Positions 33,000 to 43,053 of a stretch of DNA of 64,000 bases are shown one piece after another. Location: assembly GCF_900290275.1 (NCBI RefSeq), contig NZ_LT985324.1, positions 633,466-697,465 of the forward strand, written 5' to 3'. Numbering within the stretch: position 1 is the first letter of the stretch; the number at the start of each line of letters is the position of its first letter. A model generated the notes under the pieces. That model saw nothing but the letters and a program-made list of their open reading frames with translations, did not search any database and was not told where the DNA came from. A program made the position numbers and the translations under genes. This stretch comes from Prevotella merdae (lineage in GTDB: Bacteria; Bacteroidota; Bacteroidia; Bacteroidales; Bacteroidaceae).

Positions 33000-33806
33000 T
33001 TATACCAAGTCAAAGATGCCCGTAGGCAGTTTGCGGCGTAAAACCTCAACAGGCAAACTGCCACCAGTCTTTATTCCTGCATTCTCCAAAGCGTCGACAA
33101 CGCATTGTAAGGCTATCTCGGGCTTGTTGTTCTCTTCGCTAAGGTGGCATAGCCATATGTGGCGAAGGTTGTCGGTGTGATTGGCAACAAGAGCTTCGGC
33201 ACAAAACAAGTTGCTCAAGTGTCCGCTGCCACTCCTTATCCTTTCCTTAAGATAGTAAGGGTAGGGACCTACCTCAAGCATCTGAGGGTCGTAGTTGGCC
33301 TCAATCACAAGATAGTTGGTGCGTCTTATAACAGAGGCAATCTCGTCTGTGATGTGGCCTACGTCGGTAAGCAGACTGAACACCACACCGTTGTGCTCTA
33401 TCATGTAACCAGCATTGTCGGTGCTGTTGTGCGGTACGGCGAATGGTGTAATGTTAAAGTCGTCTATCTTGAAGCTTACTCCTGGTTGCACGTACATTCT
33501 TCTGTCGTGTGTAATCTTGCTGCGCATACATACATTGCTGTCAAGACCCGAATGTACAGGACGTGTAGCATATACAGGAATCTCAAACTTCTTGGATATG
33601 CTGCCAACAGACTTTATATGGTCGGCATGGTCGTGTGTAACAAGTATGGCCTTTATGCCACTGAAATAGTTAAGACCATAGTCAACAAAATGGTTCTTAA
33701 GTTTGCGGGTTCCAATACCTAAGTCGATAATGATGCCGCCGTTTTCTGTATATAAATAGTAGCAATTGCCGCTACTTCCGCTTCCGAATGAAATGAATTT
33801 GAACAT
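33000..33806 (-). CDS. MBL-fold metallo-hydrolase, WalJ/YycJ-like
   Basis: The 268-residue metallo-beta-lactamase fold has LVTHDHADHIKSV (metal site HxHxDH, about 55-67), upstream GSGSSGNCYYLYTENGGIIIDLG (about 8-30) and FAVPHNSTDNAGYMIEHNGVVFSLLTDVGHI, which places it in the YycJ/WalJ branch of predicted 5'-3' DNA exonucleases. A later HLSNLFCAEAL and HLSEENNKPE complete the site. A role in DNA repair or mismatch excision is known for WalJ homologues, so it is plausible here. Its -7 box may be the TACTTTTG at 33853-33860. Confidence 0.88.
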   Translation of the reverse strand: MFKFISFGSGSSGNCYYLYTENGGIIIDLGIGTRKLKNHFVDYGLNYFSGIKAILVTHDHADHIKSVGSISKKFEIPVYATRPVHSGLDSNVCMRSKITHDRRMYVQPGVSFKIDDFNITPFAVPHNSTDNAGYMIEHNGVVFSLLTDVGHITDEIASVIRRTNYLVIEANYDPQMLEVGPYPYYLKERIRSGSGHLSNLFCAEALVANHTDNLRHIWLCHLSEENNKPEIALQCVVDALENAGIKTGGSLPVEVLRRKLPTGIFDLV

Positions 33807-33923
33807 TGGTATTTTTAATTATAGCACTTGGTCCGTTGTGGACTTTAAGATGCAAAAGTAGCTATAATCAATGATAAATAAGTAAAAAAACAAAAAAACT
33901 TCATTTTTGTGCAATAAATTGAG

Positions 33924-33931
33924 TAACTTTG
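33924..33931 (+). promoter_or_regulatory. -7 box upstream of the ABC-F gene
   Basis: TAACTTTG matches TAnnTTTG, 77 nt before the start codon. Upstream TTT/TTTG elements are at 14 or 22 nt spacing, not ideal. Confidence 0.45.
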
Positions 33932-33986
33932 CAGCCAGTTTTTGTGTATACTACATTGTTTAGTATAACCAGAAGGGGAAAAATAA

Positions 33987-35624
<1,638 letters not shown>

Positions 35625-35654
35625 TAAGCAATATAACTTATAGTTTACTGACAA

Positions 35655-35699
35655 AACCTTGCCAACTTATCCTTGAGAGGACGTGTTGGCAAGGTTTTT
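35655..35699 (+). terminator. terminator after the ABC-F gene
   Basis: AACCTTGCCAAC / GTTGGCAAGGTT form a perfect 12-bp stem followed by TTTTG. Confidence 0.85.
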
Positions 35700-35727
35700 G
35701 CTGATATAAAAAATAAAAACATTAATT

Positions 35728-36297
35728 ATGAATAATAATATGAAAGATAATGAGAATGTAGAGAAGGACATCGAAATCAAGGACGGCGAACTTGAGAATG
35801 ATGCACAGGCTACAGAAAATAAGGAAGAGAAAAACGCTGAACCTACAGTAGAAGAACAGCTTGATGCTGCCAAGAAAGAGATAGAGGCGCTTAAGGACAA
35901 GTATCTCCGTTCGGTTGCCGAGTTTGACAACTATAAGAAACGCACCATTAAGGAGAAGGCTGAGCTTATACTTAACGGTAGCGAGAAGGCTGTAAGTGCC
36001 ATTCTGCCAATATTGGACGACTTTGAGCGTGCTCTTGCAAATAAAACCGATGATGCAGAGGCTATGAAGGAAGGCATGAAGCTTATCTTCAACAAGTTTA
36101 ACAAGACATTGGAGTCGCTTGGAGTAACAAAGATAGAGACAGAAGGGAAGGACTTTGATGTCGACTTTCACGAAGCGGTTGCTATGGTTCCGGGTATGGG
36201 CGATGATAAGAAAGGTAAGGTTATCGACTGTGTTCAGACGGGTTATCAGCTTAATGATAAGGTGATAAGACACGCAAAGGTTGCCGTTGGACAGTAA
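35728..36297 (+). CDS. grpE: nucleotide exchange factor GrpE
   Basis: GrpE releases ADP from DnaK. The 189-residue protein has an acidic low-complexity N-terminus (about 1-50), then the long coiled coil LDAAKKEIEALKDKYLRSVAEFDNYKKRTIKEKAEL (about 48-83), and the C-terminal beta domain GKDFDVDFHEAVAMVPG with KVIDCVQTGYQLNDKVIRHAKVAV (about 135-188). It is followed 82 nt later by dnaJ, a common pair in Bacteroidetes; dnaK is not in the window. Confidence 0.96.
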   Translation: MNNNMKDNENVEKDIEIKDGELENDAQATENKEEKNAEPTVEEQLDAAKKEIEALKDKYLRSVAEFDNYKKRTIKEKAELILNGSEKAVSAILPILDDFERALANKTDDAEAMKEGMKLIFNKFNKTLESLGVTKIETEGKDFDVDFHEAVAMVPGMGDDKKGKVIDCVQTGYQLNDKVIRHAKVAVGQ

Positions 36298-36379
36298 TAA
36301 AATGCCGATACAACGTTTTATTGAATTTCAGAGTTAATACTAAGTAGGAGAATAACCACACACATTATTTTATTATATA

Positions 36380-37549
36380 ATGGCAAAGAGAGACTACTAT
36401 GAAGTGCTGGGCGTCAGCAAGACTGCTACAGATGACGAGATTAAGAAGGCTTATAGAAAAATTGCTATAAAGTATCACCCCGATAGAAATCCTGGCAACA
36501 AAGAGGCTGAGGAGAAGTTTAAGGAGGCTGCTGAGGCTTACGATGTACTACATGATGCACAAAAGCGCCAGCAATACGACCAGTTTGGATTTGAAGCTCC
36601 AGGTGGTGGCTTTGGCGGTGGCTTTAACGGAGCAGGTGGTTTCTCTATGGATGACATCTTCTCTATGTTCGGTGATGTATTTGGCGGACATGGAGGAGGA
36701 TTTGGTGGCTTTGGCGGTTTTGGCGGTGGAGGCCAACGTCAGAAACCACAATATCGTGGTGCTGACTTGCGTATAAAGGTTACACTTACGCTTCAAGAGA
36801 TTGCTACTGGCACAACAAAGAAGTTCAAGGTAAAGAAGGATGTTACATGTACACATTGCCATGGTACTGGTGCCGAGAACGGCAGCGGTAGCGAGACATG
36901 TCCAACATGTAATGGTAGCGGTGTTGTAATGCGCACCGTCAGAACTATGCTTGGAATGATGCAGACACAGTCTGAATGTCCTAACTGTCATGGCGAAGGC
37001 ACTATCATCAAGAATAAGTGTAAGGAATGTGGCGGTACTGGCGTAGTTAAAGGAGACGAAGTTGTCGAGATCAAGATACCAGCTGGCGTAGCCGAAGGAA
37101 TGGTTGTAAATGTTCCTGGCAAGGGTAATGCTGGTCAGCACAATGGCATTAACGGAAATATTCAGGTTTACATTTCTGAGGAACCTAACGATACTTTTGT
37201 GCGTGACGGTAATGACGTTATTTACAATCTGTTGCTCGACTTCCCTACAGCTGTTCTTGGAGGACAGGTTGAGATACCTACTATTGACGGAAGCAAGGTG
37301 AAGATAAAGATTGAGCCAGGTACACAACCTGGCAAGACTTTGCGCCTGCGTGGAAAGGGTTTGCCTGCTGTTCAAGGTTATGGCAATGGTACTGGTGACT
37401 TGGTTGTAAACATCAGTGTGTTTGTGCCTAAGACATTGACTCGCGATGAGAAGAAGGCTATTGAGAGCTTCCGTGACAGTGACAACTTTAAGGGCGACAA
37501 GGAAACAAAGAAGTCTATATTCGAGCGGTTTAAGAATTATTTCAACTAA
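36380..37549 (+). CDS. dnaJ: chaperone protein DnaJ
   Basis: This is a type I J-protein partner of DnaK. The 389-residue protein has a J-domain (about 1-70) with the HPD motif in KYHPDRNPG, a Gly/Phe-rich linker (about 75-125, repeats GGFGG), four zinc motifs [24 protein letters not shown] and CKECGGTG (about 156-225), and C-terminal substrate-binding domains ending [13 protein letters not shown]. The full canonical architecture is present. It is the second gene of the grpE-dnaJ pair. Confidence 0.97.
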   Translation: MAKRDYYEVLGVSKTATDDEIKKAYRKIAIKYHPDRNPGNKEAEEKFKEAAEAYDVLHDAQKRQQYDQFGFEAPGGGFGGGFNGAGGFSMDDIFSMFGDVFGGHGGGFGGFGGFGGGGQRQKPQYRGADLRIKVTLTLQEIATGTTKKFKVKKDVTCTHCHGTGAENGSGSETCPTCNGSGVVMRTVRTMLGMMQTQSECPNCHGEGTIIKNKCKECGGTGVVKGDEVVEIKIPAGVAEGMVVNVPGKGNAGQHNGINGNIQVYISEEPNDTFVRDGNDVIYNLLLDFPTAVLGGQVEIPTIDGSKVKIKIEPGTQPGKTLRLRGKGLPAVQGYGNGTGDLVVNISVFVPKTLTRDEKKAIESFRDSDNFKGDKETKKSIFERFKNYFN

Positions 37550-37599
37550 TAATAATTCTATGTGAGCCGTGCGATGTCGGCTTTTGAATATATTGACGA

Positions 37600-37639
37600 C
37601 AGGGTTTATAGGGCTGCATGGTCTTGTAAACCCTGTTTT
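37600..37639 (+). terminator. terminator after dnaJ
   Basis: CAGGGTTTA / TAAACCCTG (9 bp) with an 18-nt loop is followed by TTTT. Confidence 0.65.
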
Positions 37640-37689
37640 GGTATTCTAACCAGAAGTGGTTTAATTACTATAACATTTAATCATCAATT

Positions 37690-38985
37690 ATGAATTATCA
37701 AGAAACAGTTGAATACTTGTTCAACTCGACACCTGTTTTTGAGAAGGTTGGCGCATCTGCCTATAAGGAAGGCTTATACAATACGAACGAACTCGACAGG
37801 CATTTCGGTCATCCACATCGTCTGTTCAAGACTATACATGTGGCTGGAACAAATGGCAAGGGCTCTTGTTCGCACACCATTGCAGCCATACTTCAGGCTG
37901 CTGGATATAAGGTAGGACTTTATACATCGCCACATCTTGTTGACTTTCGCGAACGAATAAGAGTGAATGGCGAGTGTATCAGTGAGCAATATGTTGTAGA
38001 CTTTGTGGAGGAGGAGAGAGGTTTCTTCGAACCTTTGCATCCTTCATTCTTCGAACTTACAACTGCTCTTGCCTTTAAGTACTTTGCCGAGAAAAAGGTT
38101 GATATAGCAGTTATAGAGGTGGGACTTGGTGGCAGATTGGATTGTACCAACATTATAACGCCAATCTTGTCGGTTATAACAAATATCAGTTTGGATCATA
38201 CTCAGTTCTTGGGCGACACACTTCAGAAGATAGCTGGCGAGAAGGCAGGCATTATCAAGCCTAACGTTCCGGTTGTTATAGGCGAGTATAATACGGATAC
38301 AAGACCCGTGTTTGAAGCAAAAGCTATTGAGAATAATGCACCTATAGTATTTGCTGAGGATACTCAAGAGGTTATTCAAGTAGAAAACGAACTTAACGGA
38401 AGAAAACGTTATACTACAGTAAGTTACGGGGATATCAATGGCGAACTTGCGGGCGAGTATCAGCAAAAGAATACCAACACGGTTCTGCATGTAGTTAAGC
38501 TTTTGAAGGATATGCATGTGATAGATAATGACGATTGTGTGCGTGTGGGATTCTCTAATGTCTGCGAATCTACAGGACTTATGGGACGTTGGCAAACCTT
38601 AGGCACATCGCCACTGGTAGTGTGTGATACGGGTCATAATGTAGGCGGTTGGCAGTATCTAAGTCATCAGATAAAGGCTGTTGAGTGTAAGACTCTGCGC
38701 ATTGCTTTTGGTATGGTAGACGACAAGGATATAGAGCATGTTATGGATATGCTGCCAAAGAATGCTGTTTACTATTTTGCACAAGCCACAACACATAGAG
38801 CTATTCCAGTGAACGTAGTAGGCGAAAAGGCTCTGGCTCATGGCCTGCACGGCACATGTTATACATCTGTCGAGGATGCATATGAGCATGCATTGGCAGA
38901 TGCCGAAAAAGACGACTTTGTGTTTGTTGGAGGCAGCAGTTATGTGGTTGCAGACCTATTAACATATAAGAAAAACAACAATTAA
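37690..38985 (+). CDS. folC: folylpolyglutamate/dihydrofolate synthase
   Basis: FolC is an ATP-dependent ligase adding glutamate to dihydropteroate and folates. The 431-residue protein shows the P-loop HVAGTNGKGSCSHTIAAILQ (about 50-69), LYTSPHLVDFRERIRVNGECI (about 77-97), the omega-loop/Mg2+ region IEVGLGGRLDCTNII (about 140-154), SLDHTQFLGDT and DTGHNVGGWQ. The bifunctional type is usual in bacteria. It is a single gene with a terminator on its left and a galactose operon on its right. Confidence 0.94.
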   Translation: MNYQETVEYLFNSTPVFEKVGASAYKEGLYNTNELDRHFGHPHRLFKTIHVAGTNGKGSCSHTIAAILQAAGYKVGLYTSPHLVDFRERIRVNGECISEQYVVDFVEEERGFFEPLHPSFFELTTALAFKYFAEKKVDIAVIEVGLGGRLDCTNIITPILSVITNISLDHTQFLGDTLQKIAGEKAGIIKPNVPVVIGEYNTDTRPVFEAKAIENNAPIVFAEDTQEVIQVENELNGRKRYTTVSYGDINGELAGEYQQKNTNTVLHVVKLLKDMHVIDNDDCVRVGFSNVCESTGLMGRWQTLGTSPLVVCDTGHNVGGWQYLSHQIKAVECKTLRIAFGMVDDKDIEHVMDMLPKNAVYYFAQATTHRAIPVNVVGEKALAHGLHGTCYTSVEDAYEHALADAEKDDFVFVGGSSYVVADLLTYKKNNN

Positions 38986-39028
38986 TTGTTTTTAACGGGC
39001 AAAATGAAACATTTTTGCTATAAAAACC

Positions 39029-39059
39029 TTGGGCATTACATTTTTTTTTGTTTACTTTG
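39029..39059 (+). promoter_or_regulatory. likely promoter of the galM operon
   Basis: TTG (39029-39031) and TTACTTTG (39052-39059, one mismatch to TAnnTTTG) are separated by 20 nt. Confidence 0.4.
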
Positions 39060-39081
39060 CAACACATAAATAAACGCTTTA

Positions 39082-39113
39082 CAACCATGTCCTTAATTAA
39101 TAGGGCATGGTTG
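39082..39113 (+). promoter_or_regulatory. hairpin in the galM operon leader
   Basis: CAACCATGTCC / GGGCATGGTTG form an 11-bp stem with one T-G pair and a 10-nt AT loop, between the promoter and the galM start. No T-run follows, so it is not a terminator; a regulatory or stabilising 5' hairpin is possible. Confidence 0.55.
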
Positions 39114-39146
39114 AAAGTAGTAGGCGTGTAACTAAAAACTTGATAA

Positions 39147-40238
39147 ATGATGAACACAACCGAAACAGAAAACATTTGTGGACTGAAGAGAGCTGACTTT
39201 CAGTCTACAATAGCTGGTAAAGAGACCGATCTTTACATCTTGAGAAACAGTGAAGGTAATGAAGTGGCCATCTCTAACTATGGAGGCGCTTTGGTTGCTA
39301 TTATGGTTCCTGACAGAAACGGTAATAGAGCCAACGTTATTCAGGGTCATGACAATATCAACGATATAGTAAACTCACCAGAGCCTTATCTTTCAACACT
39401 TATTGGTAGATACGGAAACCGTATTTGCAAGGGACGCTTCCAGTTGCATGGTAAAGAGTATCAGTTGCCTATCAACAATGGTCCTAATAGCTTGCATGGT
39501 GGACTTAAGGGCTTTAACGCTAAAGTTTGGGATGCTCTTCAGATGAACGATCACACATTGGTACTGAAGTATGTTAGCCCGTATGGCGAAGAAGGCTTCT
39601 CTGGTGAAATGAAAACAACTGTTGTATATTCGTTTACCGACGACAACGAACTTGTAATCGAGTATATGGCTACAACAAACAAGAAGACTATCATTAACCT
39701 TACAAGCCATGGCTTCTTCTCGCTTGCAGGAATTGCTAATCCTACCCCGACAATCGAGAACTTGGAATGTGAGATTAATGCAGATTTTTATATTCCTATC
39801 GATAATACGTCAATCCCAACTGGAGAAATTCTGCGTGTAGAAGGCACTCCTTTCGATTTCCGCAAGCCTAAGACTGTAGGTCAGGACATTGATGCCGATA
39901 ATGAGCAGATAAAGAATGGTGCTGGATACGACCACTGCTTTGTTCTTAACAAGAAGGAAGAGGGCGAGCTTAGCTTTGCGGCAAGAATTAAGGAGCCTGT
40001 AAGCGGACGTATCATGGAGGTTTATACAACCGAGCCAGGTGTTCAGGTTTATACAGACAACTGGGCTGATGGTTATAAGGGACAGAATGGGGCTACATTC
40101 CCACGTCGTAGTGCTATCTGCTTTGAAGCTCAGCATTTCCCTGATTCGCCTAATCGTCCTTACTTCCCGTCAGTGGTATTGAACCCAGGCGAGCAGTATA
40201 CACAGAAGACTGTCTATAGATTTGCAGTTGATAAATAA
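39147..40238 (+). CDS. galM: aldose 1-epimerase (galactose mutarotase)
   Basis: GalM interconverts alpha and beta galactose so that galactokinase can use it. The 363-residue protein has NYGGALVAIMVPDRNG, RYGNRICKGRFQL, NGPNSLHGGLKGFNAKVWD (catalytic His region, about 110-128), SHGFFSLAG, GYDHCFVLNK (catalytic His/Glu face) and GVQVYTDN. No signal peptide is visible, so it is cytosolic. It can start at either of two adjacent ATG codons (39147 or 39150). It heads the galM-permease-galK operon. Confidence 0.93.
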   Translation: MMNTTETENICGLKRADFQSTIAGKETDLYILRNSEGNEVAISNYGGALVAIMVPDRNGNRANVIQGHDNINDIVNSPEPYLSTLIGRYGNRICKGRFQLHGKEYQLPINNGPNSLHGGLKGFNAKVWDALQMNDHTLVLKYVSPYGEEGFSGEMKTTVVYSFTDDNELVIEYMATTNKKTIINLTSHGFFSLAGIANPTPTIENLECEINADFYIPIDNTSIPTGEILRVEGTPFDFRKPKTVGQDIDADNEQIKNGAGYDHCFVLNKKEEGELSFAARIKEPVSGRIMEVYTTEPGVQVYTDNWADGYKGQNGATFPRRSAICFEAQHFPDSPNRPYFPSVVLNPGEQYTQKTVYRFAVDK

Positions 40239-40401
40239 CAGTTATAATCAATCATACTTGATTAGTCTAATACAATAATTGAGGATTGGAGCGTCGGTTT
40301 CCGATTCTCAATTATTAATGTGTAAAACAACCTTATTGAGTAGATAAAATCTTCTATTGAGACTAAATAAATTACAAATAACTAAAACAACAAACAAAAC
40401 A

Positions 40402-41703
40402 ATGGAAAATTCCAAGAAAAAACAAGGCAGTATTATTGCTATTTTGGCAATGATATTTCTCTTTGCTATGATTGCCTTTGTAACAAACCTATGTTCGCCA
40501 ATGGCTATCATATTGAAAAATGCCTTTCAGGTGCCTGAGAGTTTGGCACAGGTAGGCAACTATGGTAACTTTGGTGCTTACTTGCTTATGGGTGTTCCGG
40601 CTGGTTTGCTTATTGACAAGTTTGGCTATAAGAAGACAGCTCTTGCAGCTCTCGTAGTAGGCGTTATAGGTTTGCTTATCCAGTGGGTTAGCGGCTCAAT
40701 GGGCTTCGTTGTTTACCTTATTGGTGCTTTAATCTCAGGTCTTTGCATGTGTATGCTTAACACTGTAGTAAACCCAATGCTTAACCTTCTCGGTGGTGGC
40801 GGTAGCACTGGTAACCAGCTTATCCAGATTGGTGGCGTGTTCAACTCGGCAGCAGCCGTATGTGTTTACATGCTTATGGGTAGTCTTATCGGCGATGCTT
40901 CTAAGGCAAAGGTAGCTGATGCTGCTCCTGCTCTTTTCATCGCACTTGCTATTTTCATCTTTGCTCTTGTGGTTATCTTCTTCACTAAGATCGAAGAGCC
41001 TCAGCATGCTTCAAGTAATTCGGCAAAGAATGCCAACGACAAGTATAGCTGTTATTCTTTCCGTCACTTCAAGTTGGGTATGCTTGCTATTGCCGTATAT
41101 GGTGCAGTAGAGGTTGGTCCTCCTACTTATATCCTTGGATATCTTACTGCAGCAAAGGACGCTGTAAATCCTGGTATGGGTATGGATGCAGGCTATTGTG
41201 GTACACTTGCAGCTGTATACTTTATCTTTATGCTCATCGGTCGTTTTGTTGGCGGTGTGTTTGGAGGTAAGATTTCTCCTAAGGCTATGATTGCTACAGT
41301 AAGCTTTGCAGCAATGGTTCTTGTTGTTGTAGGTATGGTTCTTCCTACATCTATGACAGTAAAGTGTCCTGGCATCGACTATACAACAATGAGCTTTGTA
41401 TGGGGTGAGGTTCCAGCAGGTATCTTTGCATTCCTTCTCATCGGTTTGTGTGCATCAGTAATGTGGGGTGGTATTTTCAACCTTGCAACTGAGGGTCTTG
41501 GCAAGTATACAGCAAAGGCTTCTGGCGCATTTATGATGATGGTTGTAGGATTTGCTATCATGATTGGTATTCAGGCAAAGGTTGTTGACTTCACTCACAG
41601 CTATATCACCAGCTTTATCGTGGTGTTGCTTAGTGCCGCATATATTTTCTATTTCGCAATGTGGGGTTCAAAGAACGTTAACACAGACATTCCAGTAGAG
41701 TAA
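40402..41703 (+). CDS. MFS sugar permease, FucP/GluP-like
   Basis: The start at 40402 gives MENSKKKQGSIIA; the longer frame from 40357 is in AT-rich leader. The 433-residue protein has about 12 membrane segments, with the FucP/glucose-galactose porter features NLCSPMAIILKNAFQVPESLAQVGNYGNFGAYLLMGVPAGLLIDKFGYKKTAL (about 28-80) and IGRFVGGVFGGKISPKAM. Its place between galM and galK argues for a galactose (or glucose/galactose) proton symporter. It is followed by its own attenuating hairpin before galK. Confidence 0.88.
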   Translation: MENSKKKQGSIIAILAMIFLFAMIAFVTNLCSPMAIILKNAFQVPESLAQVGNYGNFGAYLLMGVPAGLLIDKFGYKKTALAALVVGVIGLLIQWVSGSMGFVVYLIGALISGLCMCMLNTVVNPMLNLLGGGGSTGNQLIQIGGVFNSAAAVCVYMLMGSLIGDASKAKVADAAPALFIALAIFIFALVVIFFTKIEEPQHASSNSAKNANDKYSCYSFRHFKLGMLAIAVYGAVEVGPPTYILGYLTAAKDAVNPGMGMDAGYCGTLAAVYFIFMLIGRFVGGVFGGKISPKAMIATVSFAAMVLVVVGMVLPTSMTVKCPGIDYTTMSFVWGEVPAGIFAFLLIGLCASVMWGGIFNLATEGLGKYTAKASGAFMMMVVGFAIMIGIQAKVVDFTHSYITSFIVVLLSAAYIFYFAMWGSKNVNTDIPVE

Positions 41704-41715
41704 TTAATAATAATA

Positions 41716-41760
41716 AAGGCTTGTTTTAAAGATGTTGAGTCTTAAAGCAAGCCTTATTTT
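41716..41760 (+). terminator. hairpin between the permease gene and galK
   Basis: AAGGCTTG / CAAGCCTT, extended by imperfect TTTTAA / TTAAAG pairing, is followed by ATTTT. It may reduce but not abolish read-through into galK. Confidence 0.65.
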
Positions 41761-41793
41761 CAAATCTAAATATTAACTAAAACACTTTTGATT

Positions 41794-42954
41794 ATGGATA
41801 TTGAATTTGTAAGAAGCCGCTTCATCAAGCATTTCGACGGAAAGACAGGAAACATTTATGCATCTCCTGGTCGTATCAATCTTATTGGTGAACATACCGA
41901 TTATAATGGTGGTTTTGTATTCCCAGGAGCTGTTGACAAGGGCATTATGGCTGAGGTTCGCCCAAACGGAACTAATACTGTTATGTGCTACTCAATCGAC
42001 TTGAAGGACCGTGTAGAGTTTAAGGTAGACGATCCACAAGGTCCTCGTGCAAGCTGGGCTCGCTATATTTATGGTGTTGTTCAGGAGATGCGCAAGCTTG
42101 GTGTAGACGTTAAGGGTTTCAATACAGCATTTGCTGGTGATGTGCCTCTTGGTGCTGGTATGTCTTCATCGGCTGCTCTTGAAAGCTGCTTCGCTTATGC
42201 ATTGAACGATTTGTTTGGTGATAATAAGGTTAGCAAGTGGGATATGGTTCTTGCAGGTCAGGCTACTGAGCACAACTATTGTGGTGTTAACTGTGGTATC
42301 ATGGACCAGTTTGCAAGCGTATTTGGTAAGGAAGGTTGCTTAATGCGTCTTGATTGCAACAGCCGTGAGTTTGAATATTTCCCATTCCGTCCAGTAGGCT
42401 ACAAGCTCGTATTGCTTAACTCTTGTGTAAAGCATGAACTTGCTGGTTCTCCATACAACGATCGTCGTAACAGCTGCGAGAATGTAGTAAAGCATATTGC
42501 AGCAAAGCATCCAGAGGCTCACTTCGATACATTGCGTGATTGCACATGGGAGCAGCTTGAGGAGGTTAAGGCAGAAGTAGGCGAGGAAGATTACAAGCGC
42601 GCTCACTTCGTTCTTGGTGAGAAAGACCGTGTTCTTGCAGTATGTGATGCTCTTAACGCTGGCGATTATGAGACAGTAGGCAAGAAGATGTACGAGACTC
42701 ACGAAGGTCTTAGCAAGGAGTATGAGGTATCTTGCGAGGAGCTCGACTTCCTCAACGATATTGCCAAGGAGAATGGTGTAACTGGTAGCCGTATTATGGG
42801 CGGTGGTTTCGGTGGTTGTACAATCAACCTTGTAAAGGAGGAACTTTACGACCAGTTTATCGCTGATGCCAAGGCTAAGTATTCTGCCAAGTATGGCAAG
42901 GAGCCTAAGGTTATCGATGTAGTAATCAGCGATGGTTCACGTAAGATTTGCTAA
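41794..42954 (+). CDS. galK: galactokinase
   Basis: GalK phosphorylates galactose in the Leloir pathway. The start ATG at 41794 gives MDIEFVRSRF; TTG two codons earlier is not needed. The 386-residue protein has the galactokinase signature GRINLIGEHTDYNGGFVFPGA (about 27-47), the GHMP motif VPLGAGMSSSAALESCFAYAL (about 114-134), NCGIMDQFAS with the catalytic Asp and GSRIMGGGFGGCTINLV near the end. galT and galE are not in the window. Confidence 0.95.
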   Translation: MDIEFVRSRFIKHFDGKTGNIYASPGRINLIGEHTDYNGGFVFPGAVDKGIMAEVRPNGTNTVMCYSIDLKDRVEFKVDDPQGPRASWARYIYGVVQEMRKLGVDVKGFNTAFAGDVPLGAGMSSSAALESCFAYALNDLFGDNKVSKWDMVLAGQATEHNYCGVNCGIMDQFASVFGKEGCLMRLDCNSREFEYFPFRPVGYKLVLLNSCVKHELAGSPYNDRRNSCENVVKHIAAKHPEAHFDTLRDCTWEQLEEVKAEVGEEDYKRAHFVLGEKDRVLAVCDALNAGDYETVGKKMYETHEGLSKEYEVSCEELDFLNDIAKENGVTGSRIMGGGFGGCTINLVKEELYDQFIADAKAKYSAKYGKEPKVIDVVISDGSRKIC

Positions 42955-43000
42955 TAAAAATATTCTTGCCTTTAATAATATAAAGGTATAATAAAAAAAT

Positions 43001-43036
43001 AAATCCGCAATGCTAACTAAAGCATTGCGGATTTTT
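43001..43036. terminator. bidirectional terminator between galK and uvrA
   Basis: AAATCCGCAATGC / GCATTGCGGATTT form a perfect 13-bp stem with an 8-nt loop and A/T tracts on both sides. It separates convergent galK (plus) and uvrA (minus). Confidence 0.9.
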
Positions 43037-43053
43037 ATTGTTTAAGCGAATGG

